A stretch of 5,828 nucleotides of DNA from an uncultured Robiginitomaculum sp. (GTDB taxonomy: Bacteria; Pseudomonadota; Alphaproteobacteria; Caulobacterales; Maricaulaceae): NCBI GenBank assembly GCA_938003555.1, contig CALKXN010000072.1, positions 1 through 5,828 of the forward strand, read 5' to 3'. How positions within the stretch are numbered: position 1 is the stretch's first letter; every line of letters starts with the position of its first letter. Position numbers and translations under genes: made by a program. Below the pieces are notes generated by a model. That model did no database searches. It was not told where the DNA came from and saw only the letters and a list, made by a program, of their open reading frames with translations. Shown here piece after piece: positions 5,254 to 5,828 of this stretch.

Positions 5254-5828
5254 ATGATTATTTGGCCCTTCAGACGTTTATTTCGCCGCGCCGCGCAACG
5301 CGCAGTACATGCTCCCGCCCCTGCGCCCATTCAAAAGGCGCGGGTGCCCCAGTCCAGTCCTAAGCCAAATCCGTGGGACAGGCCTGCGCAAGATAAGCAA
5401 AAATCAGGCTCCATCGTGCGGCGGCATTTTTACAATGAACGCGGCTTTCAAACCTATGCGAGTTTCTTTGCCCATTGGGGCGGCTGGATCACAGCAGGCC
5501 ACTGCCTGACTGAGGCCGCCCATAAAGTTCCGCCCTTTACAAATGGCGAAGTCATTCAGCGGCCCGGCGGCCATGACGCAGCCCTGATCGGATGCACATT
5601 ACCAAATGCTTGCCCTGCCCCGCCGCGAGAGCGCCAAAAAATTATTATCGTCGGCTACCCCGCAGGCTCAGATATTCCGGCGCGCCGCGAAGGCTTTGTC
5701 TATATTCAGCGCCCCGGCATGGACGGGCAATGGATTGCCCATATCGAAACCCCGGATGAACCTGTTGTCACAGGCATGAGCGGCGGCGCGGTTATGGACG
5801 CCGCTACAGGAACGCCTATCGGTATCAT
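5254..5828 (+). CDS. Trypsin-like serine peptidase (S1 fold), 3' end cut by window
   Basis: Open from the ATG at 5254 to the window edge with no stop, 191 complete codons. All three catalytic residues of a chymotrypsin-fold protease appear in order: H83 in ITAGHC, D108 in GGHDAAL and S176 in GMSGGAV. C84, directly after the His, is where S1 proteases commonly place a disulfide cysteine. The N-terminal 50 residues are basic and proline-rich (RRLFRRAAQRA, then PAPAP). They lack a clear cleavable signal peptide, so location is uncertain; a short hydrophobic start (MIIWPF) may act as an uncleaved anchor. There is no good Shine-Dalgarno sequence before the ATG. A TTG at 5218 is an in-frame alternative start. 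The spacing between His and Asp (25 residues) is short for a secreted trypsin, suggesting a compact variant. Substrate unknown. Confidence 0.85.
   Translation, partial: MIIWPFRRLFRRAAQRAVHAPAPAPIQKARVPQSSPKPNPWDRPAQDKQKSGSIVRRHFYNERGFQTYASFFAHWGGWITAGHCLTEAAHKVPPFTNGEVIQRPGGHDAALIGCTLPNACPAPPRERQKIIIVGYPAGSDIPARREGFVYIQRPGMDGQWIAHIETPDEPVVTGMSGGAVMDAATGTPIGI

Noticed and set aside
5309..5509. Plus-strand ORF of 66 codons near the right end
   Set aside because: Out of frame with the serine peptidase whose catalytic triad fixes the true frame.

Overview
The window looks like chromosomal DNA from an alphaproteobacterium, most likely a member of the Caulobacterales/Hyphomonadaceae type with moderate GC. 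The main reason is the divK-pleD pair on the minus strand, a cell-cycle signalling module typical of that class. A second reason is a direct repeat of the form GTTC-N7-GTTC, the alphaproteobacterial LexA operator, in the divergent promoter of a Pol IV gene. Base composition and codon use look even throughout. I see no insertion sequence, phage gene, CRISPR array, tRNA or rRNA.

Layout, left to right. Bases 4-30 hold a rho-independent terminator for a plus-strand gene outside the window. Then come pleD (46-1401, minus) and divK (1414-1779, minus), an apparent operon with a 12-base gap. A divergent regulatory region (1780-1955) follows, with a near-consensus sigma-70 promoter for dinB and a LexA box placed in its spacer. 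dinB (1956-3395, plus) encodes DNA polymerase IV with an N-terminal zinc-ribbon-like extension and a basic C-terminal tail carrying three RSxGMK repeats. A PhzF-family protein follows (3481-4275, plus), and its stop codon overlaps the stop of a convergent two-helix membrane protein (4272-4565, minus). Upstream of that small gene is a 111-base intergenic segment with mutually exclusive base-pairing options around its ribosome binding site. Next is an exported thioredoxin-fold protein with a CHDS active site (4677-5177, minus). Divergent from it, a trypsin-like serine peptidase (5254 to beyond the right edge, plus) is cut by the window end.

How the genes fit together. DivK (single-domain response regulator) and PleD (diguanylate cyclase) link cell-cycle phosphorelay signalling to c-di-GMP. 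dinB is predicted to be an SOS gene repressed by LexA and sits back to back with divK. The right half holds unrelated housekeeping or envelope genes with no shared pathway that I can identify.

The two observations most worth a second look are the LexA box inside the dinB promoter spacer and the three-segment switch-like complementarity upstream of the small membrane protein. No wholly new multi-gene system is evident.
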